Positions 1 through 6,187 of a DNA stretch of 8,041 nt are shown here, one piece after another (the first letter of the stretch is position 1; each line of letters begins with the position of its first letter). Made by a program: the position numbers and the translations under genes. The notes below the pieces were generated by a model, which was given only the letters and a program-made list of their open reading frames with translations, had not been told where the DNA came from and did not search any database. The stretch comes from Patescibacteria group bacterium (GTDB lineage: Bacteria; Patescibacteriota; UBA1384; CAILIB01): assembly GCA_018968785.1 (NCBI GenBank), contig JAGWZN010000030.1, positions 1 to 8,041 on the forward strand, written 5' to 3'.

Positions 1-54
1 AAATTAGCCGAGGAACTAACCAAACTTAAGGAAGAAACTATTTTACCCACCTAA
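1..54 (+). CDS. C-terminal tail of an unidentified protein (partial)
   Basis: Reading frame 1 is open from the window edge to a TAA at 52-54 and encodes 17 residues, KLAEELTKLKEETILPT. The tail is charged and amphipathic, with a leucine pattern (LAEELTKLKEE) typical of the end of a helix or coiled coil. The gene starts outside the window, so its function cannot be assigned. That this is coding at all is an inference from the open frame, the helix-like composition and the following AT-rich, gene-free spacer. Confidence 0.45.
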   Translation, partial: KLAEELTKLKEETILPT

Positions 55-153
55 CCATCCTCTCCTAAAAATACCGGATCCTTAAGAGGGTCCTAACCTG
101 TTACATGCTCATCCTTCAATTGGATAACTCTTCTGCTGGATTAACGTTTTGAC

Positions 154-182
154 TGGACAAATTACCAAGCGCGTAATAATAT
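154..182 (+). promoter_or_regulatory. Putative sigma70-type promoter for the NUDIX gene
   Basis: A TGGACA (-35, 154-159; one mismatch to TTGACA) is followed after exactly 17 bases by TAATAT (-10, 177-182; 4 of 6 matches). Transcription would start near 189. That places the ATG at 181 outside the mRNA and favours the ATG at 205 as the translation start, with a leader of about 16 nt and no clear Shine-Dalgarno sequence. Predicted by eye only. Confidence 0.4.
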
Positions 183-204
183 GGAATCACTAAAGTCCTC
201 CATT

Positions 205-652
205 ATGTCTCAGCCGCAACCTGCTCCAAGACCAAAAGTCGGCATAGGGGTCATTATTGTGAAAGAAGGAAAAGTGCTGCTCGGTAAGCGCAAAAAGTCA
301 TCTGGGTAACGGATCGTGGTCGTTTCCGGGCGGACATTTGGAGTTTGGCGAAACCTGGGAAGAGGGCGCGAAACGCGAAACGGCGGAAGAGACTGGCGTG
401 AATATCAAGAATCTGCGTTTCATCACCGCGACAAACGATATTTTTACCGGCCTTGACGAGGGGAAACATTATGTAACCCTGTATATGCAAGCAGAGCATG
501 AAAGCGGTGAGCCGGAGGTGAAGGAACCCGAGAAGTGTGAGCGTTGGGATTGGTTTGAGTGGGACGCTCTCCCTACTCCGCTGTTTCTACCGATCTCCAC
601 GTTAATAAACACCGGTATCCGGCCGGCTCTGCCTAATGTTCATCCCCGGTAA
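205..652 (+). pseudogene. NUDIX hydrolase, interrupted by a one-base frameshift
   Basis: This encodes a small NUDIX pyrophosphohydrolase of about 148 residues, the usual size for NUDT15/MutT-like enzymes that sanitise nucleotides. From ATG 205 the N-terminal strand (PRPKVGIGVIIV, then KVLLGKRK) reads in frame 1 until a TAA at 307-309. The protein continues in frame 2 from about 305 (GNGSWSFPGGHLEFGE). The Nudix box at 332-400 fits GX5EX7REUXEEXGU, with RE, EE and the final GV intact; threonine sits at the first hydrophobic U position. The C-terminal LPTPLFLPI is also typical. One extra G in the GGG at 304-306 explains the break. A frame starting at TTG 338 would cut the Nudix box and is not the real start. 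The exact substrate cannot be told. The last 51 bases overlap the convergent HD gene. Family call is secure; whether the break is real decay, a sequencing error or recoding is unknown. Confidence 0.85.
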
Positions 653-1690
653 GACATGATAATTGCGGATCAACTCCAGTATATCCAGTTCAAAATCTGT
701 GGCGTCATCACCAGGAAAACCTCCTACTTGTAACCGGGCGGCAGTCCGGATCTGCAGATCATCGGATAGGCAGAGGAGTAAATACGGGTCGTACTGGGGG
801 AATGTTCGACGCAGGTAGATGCTGGCACTCTCCAATTCCCGCGCTTCTTGCTCTACATTATCCGCTCGAGCGTAGATATGGTGTTTTAACCAGTCACGGA
901 GAGTATGAAAGGGAGGATAGGTGAAAGAGAGGCGCTTTTGTGCCAAACTTTCTTGTAATACCTGAGACTCCAAAGCATGGATGAGCGACCAGGGGAGCTT
1001 TTCTCCTGGTTTTAGTGGTATCGTTTCGATCAACTCTGTTAATTCGCCCAACAATCGCATAGCTTCTTCAGCCGAGTATCCCAACAGTTCCGGTTGGTTC
1101 TCCAATACTGTTATGGCCTCTTCCGTGTCTACGGCGACATAGGCGATTTTCTCCGCGACCGCTACTAATCGACACTCTGCCGGAATGTCCGGTGCCGTCA
1201 TAACATTATCCGCTCCTTCCCAGCTGTGCTTGAGCACGCATATCCGTACCTCCGGACATATCTTAAGACCAAGTAGTCGCTCTAAAATGTATATTCCAAA
1301 CCGTTCATGGGTGAACTGCGGGCCGATCTTTTCTTGTATCCACCGTTCCTGAAAATGCCCTTTACCTAGCTGACCGCAATCATGCGCCAGCGCTCCGGCT
1401 CGGACAATCGTGGGATTTAAACCGGTTTCCAGGGCAAGAGTGCCGGCGATATTTTGGGCGATGAGAATGTGAGTAAGCCGGGAAGAATAAGGAGGAAAGG
1501 GTTTTTCTCCGGCTTGGTACGGATCGTGCAGCCGATACACCTGACGACTGAAAAGAAGCCGATCAAGAGTGAGTATTAAGCTCACTAAATTACTCATAAA
1601 TTCCGGCCGGTCCGGCGTGGCCTGGTCTCTTAAAAATTCCGTTTCCTCCGTGACAACCGGAGGAGCGACCTCGAGTGGGTAGTCAAACAT
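602..1690 (-). CDS. HD-domain phosphohydrolase, dGTPase-like
   Basis: The 362-residue cytoplasmic protein resembles deoxyguanosine triphosphate triphosphohydrolases, which cut dNTPs to deoxynucleoside and tripolyphosphate. Key visible residues: R71 and H74 in SSRLTH, the H103-D104 pair in AGALAHDCGQLGKGHF, an FTHERFGIYIL segment (H128-E129) matching the dGTPase FEHN-like motif, and H155 in LKHSWEG. The later segment VAEKIAYVAVD aligns with the family's ADDIAY, where an aspartate is expected as metal ligand; here E180 and K181 stand instead. The true substrate could therefore differ (another dNTP or nucleotide), and activity is inferred. The ATG at 1690 has no Shine-Dalgarno but a TGC-TAGTAT extended -10 ending 6 bases upstream, so the mRNA is probably leaderless. 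The gene lies downstream of the ABC/amidotransferase operon with about 100 bp between and likely has its own promoter. Its 3' end overlaps the NUDIX gene. Confidence 0.8.
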   Translation of the reverse strand: MFDYPLEVAPPVVTEETEFLRDQATPDRPEFMSNLVSLILTLDRLLFSRQVYRLHDPYQAGEKPFPPYSSRLTHILIAQNIAGTLALETGLNPTIVRAGALAHDCGQLGKGHFQERWIQEKIGPQFTHERFGIYILERLLGLKICPEVRICVLKHSWEGADNVMTAPDIPAECRLVAVAEKIAYVAVDTEEAITVLENQPELLGYSAEEAMRLLGELTELIETIPLKPGEKLPWSLIHALESQVLQESLAQKRLSFTYPPFHTLRDWLKHHIYARADNVEQEARELESASIYLRRTFPQYDPYLLLCLSDDLQIRTAARLQVGGFPGDDATDFELDILELIRNYHVLPGMNIRQSRPDTGVY

Positions 1691-1696
1691 GGCCGT

Positions 1697-1705
1697 ATAC
1701 TAGCA
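1697..1705 (-). promoter_or_regulatory. Extended -10 promoter placing transcription start at the HD gene ATG
   Basis: On the minus strand TGC-TAGTAT (1705 to 1697) is an extended -10 element, with TAGTAT matching TATAAT at 4 of 6 positions. Six bases (ACGGCC) separate it from the ATG at 1690, so the predicted transcription start falls on or next to the A of the start codon. No good -35 is visible, as is usual for extended -10 promoters. Confidence 0.45.
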
Positions 1706-1788
1706 CTAATTCCATAACCGTTCCTGATAACTGCCCCGTGTCTCCCCGAGCTGCAAACCGTTCACAACTCCTCACTGAACCACCCGGC

Positions 1789-2591
1789 TTACCGGAACGT
1801 GATCGGTCGGGTGGAAAAGGCGAATTGGCCTGGTGTTGTCCGCAGCTCCAAGAGATAATGATTCTCCAACTCCTGCCAAACGGCTCCGGTATCCCGCTTT
1901 CCCAGCGGCTCCGAGCAGGCGAGCACCGTGTATTGATCGGGTGTCTTCCGGTAATAAATCTGAAAATAATCGTTTATTAACGATTCTTCCTGGTTTGGCG
2001 GGTGAAATTCATTTACCTCCCGCACACCCACGTCGTTGAGCCGTCGCTGAGCACGATATTGAGGGCGCTGTATCCGAGATTGTCCCGGATAAAGTAGAAG
2101 GCGTCACGCAACGCGGTCACGGGATCGGGAGAAAGGCCGGTCCGCAACCGTTGCAGGAGGTAGAGAAAGAACCGTTCCGAATCAGTCGTCCCCTCTCGCT
2201 GCTTGAGCGCGACGGCATCCAGTGGAAGCCGCTCCGGCTCGAAAATTGCGCCATTATGGCAAAAGGATAATCCCTCTTGCGTGAACGGATGGGAGTTCTC
2301 TCGATTGGGCTTCTCGTTTGTCTTTCGGAGGTGGCCGATCACAACCGTCGGCCGTTCTCCTAAGGCCGCCGCAGAGGCAGTTGTATAAACCGGGTTATGA
2401 TCCGCCTGATCCGCTTCTTTTTGTTGATAAACCAGCCGGCCGTCCCGATAGGCGACCAGCCCCCATCCGTCCATATGTCCCGGGTTGGAGCCAGGCGCGA
2501 CTTTGCCGGTGGCGGCCAGATTACCAAAACGACGAACTGTATCAGATTGGCCGGAAAGATCGGTTCCAGCTATCGCAAGGAGTCGGCACAT
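1789..2591 (-). CDS. Class II glutamine amidotransferase (YafJ/EgtC-like), frameshifted near C-terminus
   Basis: The protein begins MCRLLAI, giving the catalytic N-terminal Cys2 of Ntn-type class II glutamine amidotransferases after Met removal. Further family motifs are NPGHMDGWGLVAY (residues 37-48), VIGHLRKTN (84-92), NSHPF (99-103), the oxyanion-type FCHNGAI (110-116) and GTTDSERFF (134-142). These place it with YafJ/EgtC-like stand-alone glutaminase proteins, which release ammonia from glutamine or hydrolyse gamma-glutamyl bonds. The first frame stops at 2013-2015 after residue 192. The expected C-terminal part (REVNEFHPP, then YYRKTPDQY and LACSEPLG) continues in another frame from about 2022 to a stop at 1789. 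Joined, the product is about 268 residues, normal for the family. The start lies 5 bases after the permease stop with no clear SD, so translation is probably coupled. The substrate is unknown. Confidence 0.85.
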
Positions 2592-2596
2592 GGAAG

Positions 2597-3370
2597 TTAG
2601 CTAACGGTTTTACGGAAACTAAGCAGGGTAGAGCCGATAGTCAGCACGGCAACTCCGGCAGCCACCATAAAACCGACCCAAATCGTATGGGTCTGCCAGC
2701 CGTTCGAGGTGAGCGATCGGAACGCTTCCAGAATGTACGTGACCGGATTTAACTGTACCGCTGTTTTGTACCATCCCGAAAGCAGTGAAAGCGGCAGTTG
2801 CGCGGTAGTGATAAAGGTAAACGGGAAGAAAAGAATGAAGGATGACTGGGTGGCGCGCTGGTTCTTAGTGAGTAGCGCAATTGTCATACCGATACCGGAC
2901 CAGGCCATACCGAACAGTCCCCCCAGGAGGAGAATAACCAAGAGTCCGGGTAGTCCGGTGACAATTTTGCCGCCCATCAGCAGAATAATGAGAATCACAA
3001 TCCCGGCCTGAACGGCGGCGCGCAGGCCGACTCCAATAAGTTTGCCAATAATGATTGAGACGTGCCGGATCGGCGCGATCAGTAATTTGTCAAAGTAGCC
3101 GCTGGTGATATCGACCACCAGATCAATCCCCGCGTCGCCGGAGGAGAAAAATATCGCTTGTAAAATGGCAACCGGAGCGTAAAACACCAGATAGCTTTTG
3201 CCGGAAAAGCCGGGCAGGTTAATGAGGCTGGTGAAAGCGGCGCTAAATATAATCAGGAAAAATGCCGGCATAAACAGGGAGGGAATCAGAGCGGGCACCG
3301 GTCGGAGCGACTGCTTTAAGCCGCGGATAAATAGATATTTAATTTCTCTCAAGAAATTCAGCGTTTGCAT
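2597..3370 (-). CDS. ABC-2 type transporter permease
   Basis: A 257-residue integral membrane protein of the ABC-2 (DrrB-like) exporter family. About six hydrophobic segments are visible at residues 25-48, 60-78, 108-133, 141-166, 174-197 and 228-250. They include a FFPFTFITTAQLPLSLL stretch and the LNPVTYILEAFR motif (207-218), which is characteristic of ABC-2 permeases of the daunorubicin/multidrug type. It would pair with the ATPase encoded immediately upstream to form an exporter for an unknown hydrophobic compound, lipid or glycan. The ATG overlaps the ATPase stop codon (TAATG). A strong GGGAGG Shine-Dalgarno lies 5 bases before the ATG, in contrast to the apparently leaderless first genes nearby. 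Length and topology look intact. Confidence 0.92.
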   Translation of the reverse strand: MQTLNFLREIKYLFIRGLKQSLRPVPALIPSLFMPAFFLIIFSAAFTSLINLPGFSGKSYLVFYAPVAILQAIFFSSGDAGIDLVVDITSGYFDKLLIAPIRHVSIIIGKLIGVGLRAAVQAGIVILIILLMGGKIVTGLPGLLVILLLGGLFGMAWSGIGMTIALLTKNQRATQSSFILFFPFTFITTAQLPLSLLSGWYKTAVQLNPVTYILEAFRSLTSNGWQTHTIWVGFMVAAGVAVLTIGSTLLSFRKTVS

Positions 3371-4368
3371 TACATCCTCCCTTCTACGAACGGATCACGG
3401 CCTTTAATCAAATTGCTTTCGTCTTCTTCTTGAATGGTGTGGCCGACCAGTTTTACAAAGATATCTTCCAGGGTTGGTTGGGTAATGTTAATGGAAGCGG
3501 GGAACAGCTTGGCCGATTCCAGCTTCGTAATTACTTTCGGAGCGATTTTACCGGCTTCTTTGACGGTTGCCTGCAGCCGGTTCTCGGTCACGGCCGGCGT
3601 CTCCTTTTCCAGGAGCGGAGTGACGACGGCAATCGCCTTTTCCGCCTGATCGGCCGATCCGAAAGTGAGGATAATCTGCTCGCCGCCTAACTGTGCTTTC
3701 AGTTTGGCGGGAGTACCGGAACGAACAATGGTACCTTTATCAATAAACGCCAGTTCCCGGCAGAGCGCGTCGGCCTCTTCCATATAATGGGTAGTCAGAA
3801 CCACGGTTGAGCCCTCGTTATTTAACTTCCGTAAATAATCCCAGATTATCCGTCTGGCTTGTGGATCCAGTCCCTGGGTCGGTTCATCCAAAAAGAGGAT
3901 TTCCGGATCGTGCATTAGAACACCGGCCAGATCGAGCCGCCGCCGCATACCGCCGGAGTAACTGGTAACCCACTTATCGGCCACCTTGCTGAGTCCAACA
4001 ACCCCCAGTAGCTCGCCAGCCCGTTTACGGGCGTCTGCCGGCGAAAGGCCATACAGCACGCCCAGAAGTTGCAGATTCTCCCAGCCGCTGGCCAGATTAT
4101 CCAAGCTGATATCCTGCATGGCGAAGCCAATCTTCCGGCGTACCGCATTTGGTTCGCGATCGACATCGTAACCGGCTACCTTAACCTCGCCGCTGGTTTT
4201 GCGAAGCAGGGTGGAAAGTATGCGGAGCGTGGTGGTTTTACCGGCGCCGTTCGGACCGAGAAAACCAAAGAAATCTCCTTTTGCTACGGTAAACGAGATA
4301 TTGTTTACCGCCGTAAATCCACCGTATTTTTTTACGAGATGATTGACCTCGATACTGTGTTCGCTCAT
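3370..4368 (-). CDS. ABC transporter ATP-binding protein (daunorubicin-resistance DrrA type)
   Basis: This 332-residue cytoplasmic ATPase energises the permease encoded next to it. All nucleotide-binding motifs are present: Walker A GPNGAGKT (38-45), Q-loop Q85 in FAMQD, signature YSGGM (137-141), Walker B ILFLDEP (157-163) with catalytic E162, D-loop GLD (166-168) and H-loop H194 in TTHYMEEAD. After about residue 215 comes the C-terminal extension (QIILTFGSADQA, and TLEDIFVKLVG near 300-310) that marks the DrrA/DUF4162 subgroup of ABC-2 exporters. It is the first gene of a tight three-gene minus-strand operon with permease and amidotransferase, and is divergent from the creatininase-family gene. 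Substrate cannot be deduced; multidrug, antibiotic or envelope component export are all possible. Confidence 0.95.
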   Translation of the reverse strand: MSEHSIEVNHLVKKYGGFTAVNNISFTVAKGDFFGFLGPNGAGKTTTLRILSTLLRKTSGEVKVAGYDVDREPNAVRRKIGFAMQDISLDNLASGWENLQLLGVLYGLSPADARKRAGELLGVVGLSKVADKWVTSYSGGMRRRLDLAGVLMHDPEILFLDEPTQGLDPQARRIIWDYLRKLNNEGSTVVLTTHYMEEADALCRELAFIDKGTIVRSGTPAKLKAQLGGEQIILTFGSADQAEKAIAVVTPLLEKETPAVTENRLQATVKEAGKIAPKVITKLESAKLFPASINITQPTLEDIFVKLVGHTIQEEDESNLIKGRDPFVEGRM

Positions 4369-4380
4369 AGGTTTTAATAA

Positions 4381-4386
4381 ATAATA
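4381..4386 (-). promoter_or_regulatory. Putative -10 element for the ABC transporter operon
   Basis: On the minus strand TATTAT (4386 to 4381) matches TATAAT at 5 of 6 positions and ends 12 bases before the ATG at 4368, so the leader would be only about 5 nt. The surrounding 40 bases are strongly AT-rich. No convincing -35 and no Shine-Dalgarno are visible. Several overlapping AT-rich hexamers make the exact choice uncertain. Confidence 0.35.
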
Positions 4387-4406
4387 TCTTATAGGATAAA
4401 GAATTT

Positions 4407-4447
4407 ATAAGGAAAGTAAAGAGCCGCTGCGCGTCTTCCTTCCTTAT
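4407..4447. repeat. 8-bp inverted repeat in the divergent promoter region
   Basis: ATAAGGAA (4407-4414) and TTCCTTAT (4440-4447) are perfect inverted repeats separated by 25 bases. They lie between the divergent ABC operon and the creatininase-family gene. The right arm abuts the extended -10 of the latter. It could be an operator for shared control or simply a chance match. Confidence 0.3.
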
Positions 4448-4455
4448 GCTATTGT
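4447..4455 (+). promoter_or_regulatory. Extended -10 promoter directly before the creatininase-family gene
   Basis: TGC-TATTGT (4447-4455) is an extended -10 element, 4 of 6 matches in the hexamer. Seven bases later comes the ATG at 4463, so transcription would begin at or next to the start codon. The run GGGGG between them is too close to the ATG to be a good Shine-Dalgarno and would lie outside the transcript if this promoter is right. It mirrors the arrangement upstream of the HD gene. Confidence 0.4.
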
Positions 4456-4462
4456 GGGGGTA

Positions 4463-5173
4463 ATGAAAGCCTCCTATCTCTCGACGACGGAAATTGCCAA
4501 ATACCGCGATACGGTAGCTCTGCTGCCGTTCGGATCGTTTGAACAGCATGGCCCGTATCTGCCTCTGCTAACCGATACCGCAATCGCCGAAGGATTAGCG
4601 GAACGGATTGAACAGCGCCTACCAAAAGAAGTAATGCTGTTCCCGGCTCTCTGGACGGGCGCTTCCCGGGAGCACCGGGGTTTTCCCGGCACGCTTTCCC
4701 TGCCGGCCGAGTTGCTGATTCAGCAGCTACAGGAACTTTTTACTTGGCTGGAGGCGTCGGGATGGCGTAAAGGGGTAGTGTATAACGCGCATGGCGGGAA
4801 TATTCACCTGGCGGCTGTCGCCTGTGAAGAGTACAGCCGCCCGCATCAATTACGGGTAAAGAGTATGTACGCCTACACGGCTAAGGTGAAAGCTGTAGCC
4901 AAGCAACAGTTTGGTGTCAGCGATACGCATGCCGGCAGTACGGAAGCTTCCTTACTCTTCACTCTCCGGCCCGACCTTGCTCCGGCGGTTGCCGAGCTAC
5001 CCAACGACCATCCGGTCGTCACGGCCGGCGCGTTAGCGTACAAGGAAACAAGGGAGATTGCGGAAAATGGGGTGCTCCATCCGTTTCCCACGGTTGAAAT
5101 TAACCGTGAAAAGGGTGGTATCCTAGCCGATTGCATGATTGAAGAAGCGGCGCGGGTTATTCGGGAGTGGTAA
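4463..5173 (+). CDS. Creatininase-family metal-dependent amidohydrolase
   Basis: The 236-residue cytoplasmic protein belongs to the creatinine amidohydrolase family, which includes creatininase, the mycofactocin enzyme MftE and FAPy deformylase ArfB. The family metal site is visible: GSFEQHGPYLPLLTD gives E27, H29 and D38, YNAHGGN gives H110, and DTHAGSTEAS (154-163) gives E161. The EHRGFPGTLSL segment (70-80) is also typical. The second histidine of the usual EQHGPHLP is tyrosine here (Y32). Length is normal. No creatine, mycofactocin or flavin genes are nearby, so the substrate is unknown; a cyclic amide or formamide bond is the family-based expectation. I chose ATG 4463; an in-frame GTG lies at 4454 but overlaps the promoter. 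Its 3' end overlaps the convergent stress-protein gene by 17 bases. Confidence 0.88.
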   Translation: MKASYLSTTEIAKYRDTVALLPFGSFEQHGPYLPLLTDTAIAEGLAERIEQRLPKEVMLFPALWTGASREHRGFPGTLSLPAELLIQQLQELFTWLEASGWRKGVVYNAHGGNIHLAAVACEEYSRPHQLRVKSMYAYTAKVKAVAKQQFGVSDTHAGSTEASLLFTLRPDLAPAVAELPNDHPVVTAGALAYKETREIAENGVLHPFPTVEINREKGGILADCMIEEAARVIREW

Positions 5174-5669
5174 GGGTATTAATCTGTTGGGCCTCATGGG
5201 AGTTTAATACTGTCCGTACTTCCGCCTCATCGCCGTTATGGATCGGCACTACCAGCACCGCTCCACCCGCGCGGACGATCGTATCGTAATACCGGGCGTT
5301 CTCTTCCGGCACCCCCAGTTGTACGAACGCGCCGATCAGGCCGCCGGCTAAGGCACCGGTGGCAGCTCCAGATATAGCGGTGGCGGCGAGGGCGGCCGCG
5401 ATCGGTCCGCCGATCAACATACCGGCCAACGCCGGCACAATACCGGCACTGGCAAGTAAGCCGGCCAGTCCACCTACCGCTCCGCCGGCCACCGCTCCGC
5501 TGATCGCGCCTTCGGGCGGATTTTCGTCGGTGGATTGATGGACTTCGGTATGCGTGTTCTGGGTGATAATTGAGAGATCGGCTGGAGTGTAACCGAGCGC
5601 TTCTAACTCATGCACCGCGCTATCAGCGGAGGCGTGGGTTGGGAACGCGGCTATTAACATCTGGGCCAT
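5157..5669 (-). CDS. General stress protein, YflT/GS17M-like with glycine-zipper membrane domain
   Basis: A 170-residue protein in three parts. Residues 1-37 form a ferredoxin-like alpha/beta start (MLIAAFPTHASADSAVHELEALGY then DLSIIT), matching the general stress protein 17M/YflT-type domain. Residues 54-118 are a glycine/alanine-rich zipper (GAVAGGAVGGLAGLL, GMLIGGPIAAALAATA, GALAGGLIGAF) likely forming one or two membrane hairpins. Residues 121-153 repeat the alpha/beta theme (PEENARYYDTIVRAGGAVLVVPI). Such proteins are widespread and stress-induced, but their molecular role is unknown. The ATG at 5669 gives the natural MAQMLIAAF start; only a weak GAAG lies 5 bases upstream. The gene lies downstream of the KGG stress gene on the same strand, separated by a terminator, so the two are probably transcribed separately. 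Its 3' end overlaps the creatininase-family gene. Confidence 0.8.
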   Translation of the reverse strand: MAQMLIAAFPTHASADSAVHELEALGYTPADLSIITQNTHTEVHQSTDENPPEGAISGAVAGGAVGGLAGLLASAGIVPALAGMLIGGPIAAALAATAISGAATGALAGGLIGAFVQLGVPEENARYYDTIVRAGGAVLVVPIHNGDEAEVRTVLNSHEAQQINTLTTPE

Positions 5670-5697
5670 ACATCTTCATTTTTTTTCAATTCCTTCT

Positions 5698-5726
5698 ATC
5701 ATAATGACGATACCGAAACTAAACAG
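5698..5726 (-). promoter_or_regulatory. Weak promoter candidate for the glycine-zipper stress gene
   Basis: On the minus strand TATGAT (5703 to 5698; 5 of 6 matches to TATAAT) has a poor -35-like CTGTTT 17 bases upstream. Transcription would begin near 5691, giving a leader of about 21 nt that contains an A-rich run. The weak -35 leaves room for an alternative sigma factor or activator. Confidence 0.3.
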
Positions 5727-5758
5727 TGGCGCCGATTACGGTCTGGATGTGGGCGTAC

Positions 5759-5795
5759 AAACAAAATAGATGGTAATCAGCCATCTATTTTGTTT
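5759..5795 (-). terminator. Intrinsic terminator after the KGG stress gene
   Basis: AAACAAAATAGATGG (5759-5773) and CCATCTATTTTGTTT (5781-5795) form a perfect 15-bp stem with a 7-base loop. Read on the minus strand, the hairpin starts 17 bases after the KGG gene stop at 5813 and its 3' arm is T-rich (CTATTTTGTTTG), as in rho-independent terminators. The stem is AT-rich, with 4 GC pairs of 15. It also carries a T-rich arm on the plus strand and may work in both directions, although no plus-strand gene ends nearby. Confidence 0.75.
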
Positions 5796-5812
5796 TATTA
5801 CGCGCGTAGCAC

Positions 5813-6007
5813 TTACGGGCTGCTTCTTCGATGGGCTTGGCCGCCTTTTCGGCCGGCAGCCCGTGCTTCTTCGGATGTGAACTCATGAGCGGTTCCTCGA
5901 GCGTGAGCGGCTTTGCCGCCGGCGCTGGCAATGGCTCGTTGTTTTGCCTTATCCATTGAAGCGAATCCTCTCCGATCGGTACGGCTGCGCTTGGTTGTTG
6001 CCGGCAT
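5813..6007 (-). CDS. KGG-motif stress-induced protein (GsiB/YciG-like)
   Basis: A 64-residue hydrophilic, basic protein with the stress-induced KGG pattern: GFASMDKAKQRAIASAGGKAAH (residues 14-35) followed by HEFTSEEARAAGRKGGQAHRR (41-61). Such proteins resemble GsiB and YciG, are expressed in general, osmotic or desiccation stress, and are thought to be disordered, hydrophilin-like; a precise biochemical role is not established. I start it at ATG 6007 because an AAAGGA Shine-Dalgarno lies 6 bases upstream and the protein then begins like its relatives. An ATG at 6025 would add MKKGSP, whose codons contain that SD. It has its own promoter upstream and an intrinsic terminator downstream, so it is probably a monocistronic stress gene next to the other stress protein gene. 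Confidence 0.82.
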   Translation of the reverse strand: MPATTKRSRTDRRGFASMDKAKQRAIASAGGKAAHARGTAHEFTSEEARAAGRKGGQAHRRSSP

Positions 6008-6035
6008 AGGACTTCCTTTCTTCATAGGTCTTCAA

Positions 6036-6064
6036 ATTATCTTCTGGAATACAAAGATGGTCGA
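6036..6064 (-). promoter_or_regulatory. Promoter for the KGG stress gene
   Basis: On the minus strand TCGACC (6064 to 6059; 4 of 6 matches to TTGACA) is followed by a 17-base spacer and GATAAT (6041 to 6036; 5 of 6 matches). Transcription would start near 6029, giving a leader of about 22 nt that includes the AAAGGA Shine-Dalgarno before ATG 6007. This supports the shorter protein start. Confidence 0.5.
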
Positions 6065-6187
6065 CCTCATCTTGTACTTTCACCGTAACCAACCGGCGGC
6101 GGTAAAACTGTAATATTGCGTACTGTTGTTCAGTTAGGGGGTGACAATGAATGTGTACAGTGCAATCGTGAGCTCCAAGAGCGGTTA

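Noticed and set aside
76..93. Hairpin GGATCC-N6-GGGTCC after the left-edge gene as an intrinsic terminator
   Set aside because: Only six pairs including a GU wobble, and no T-tract follows.
338..652. A 104-residue protein starting at TTG 338 as a complete gene
   Set aside because: It would start inside the Nudix box and lack the first core strands, which are present upstream in another frame.
1780..1814. Hairpin CCACCCG/CGGGTGG with an inner ACCG/CGGT stem at the amidotransferase 3' end as a terminator
   Set aside because: The stem overlaps the last codons and no T-run follows on the minus strand; it may be structural RNA or chance.
2318..2752. A 144-codon plus-strand open frame
   Set aside because: It runs antisense across the amidotransferase and permease genes, is low in recognisable motifs and rich in Arg/Pro/Gly typical of shadow frames.
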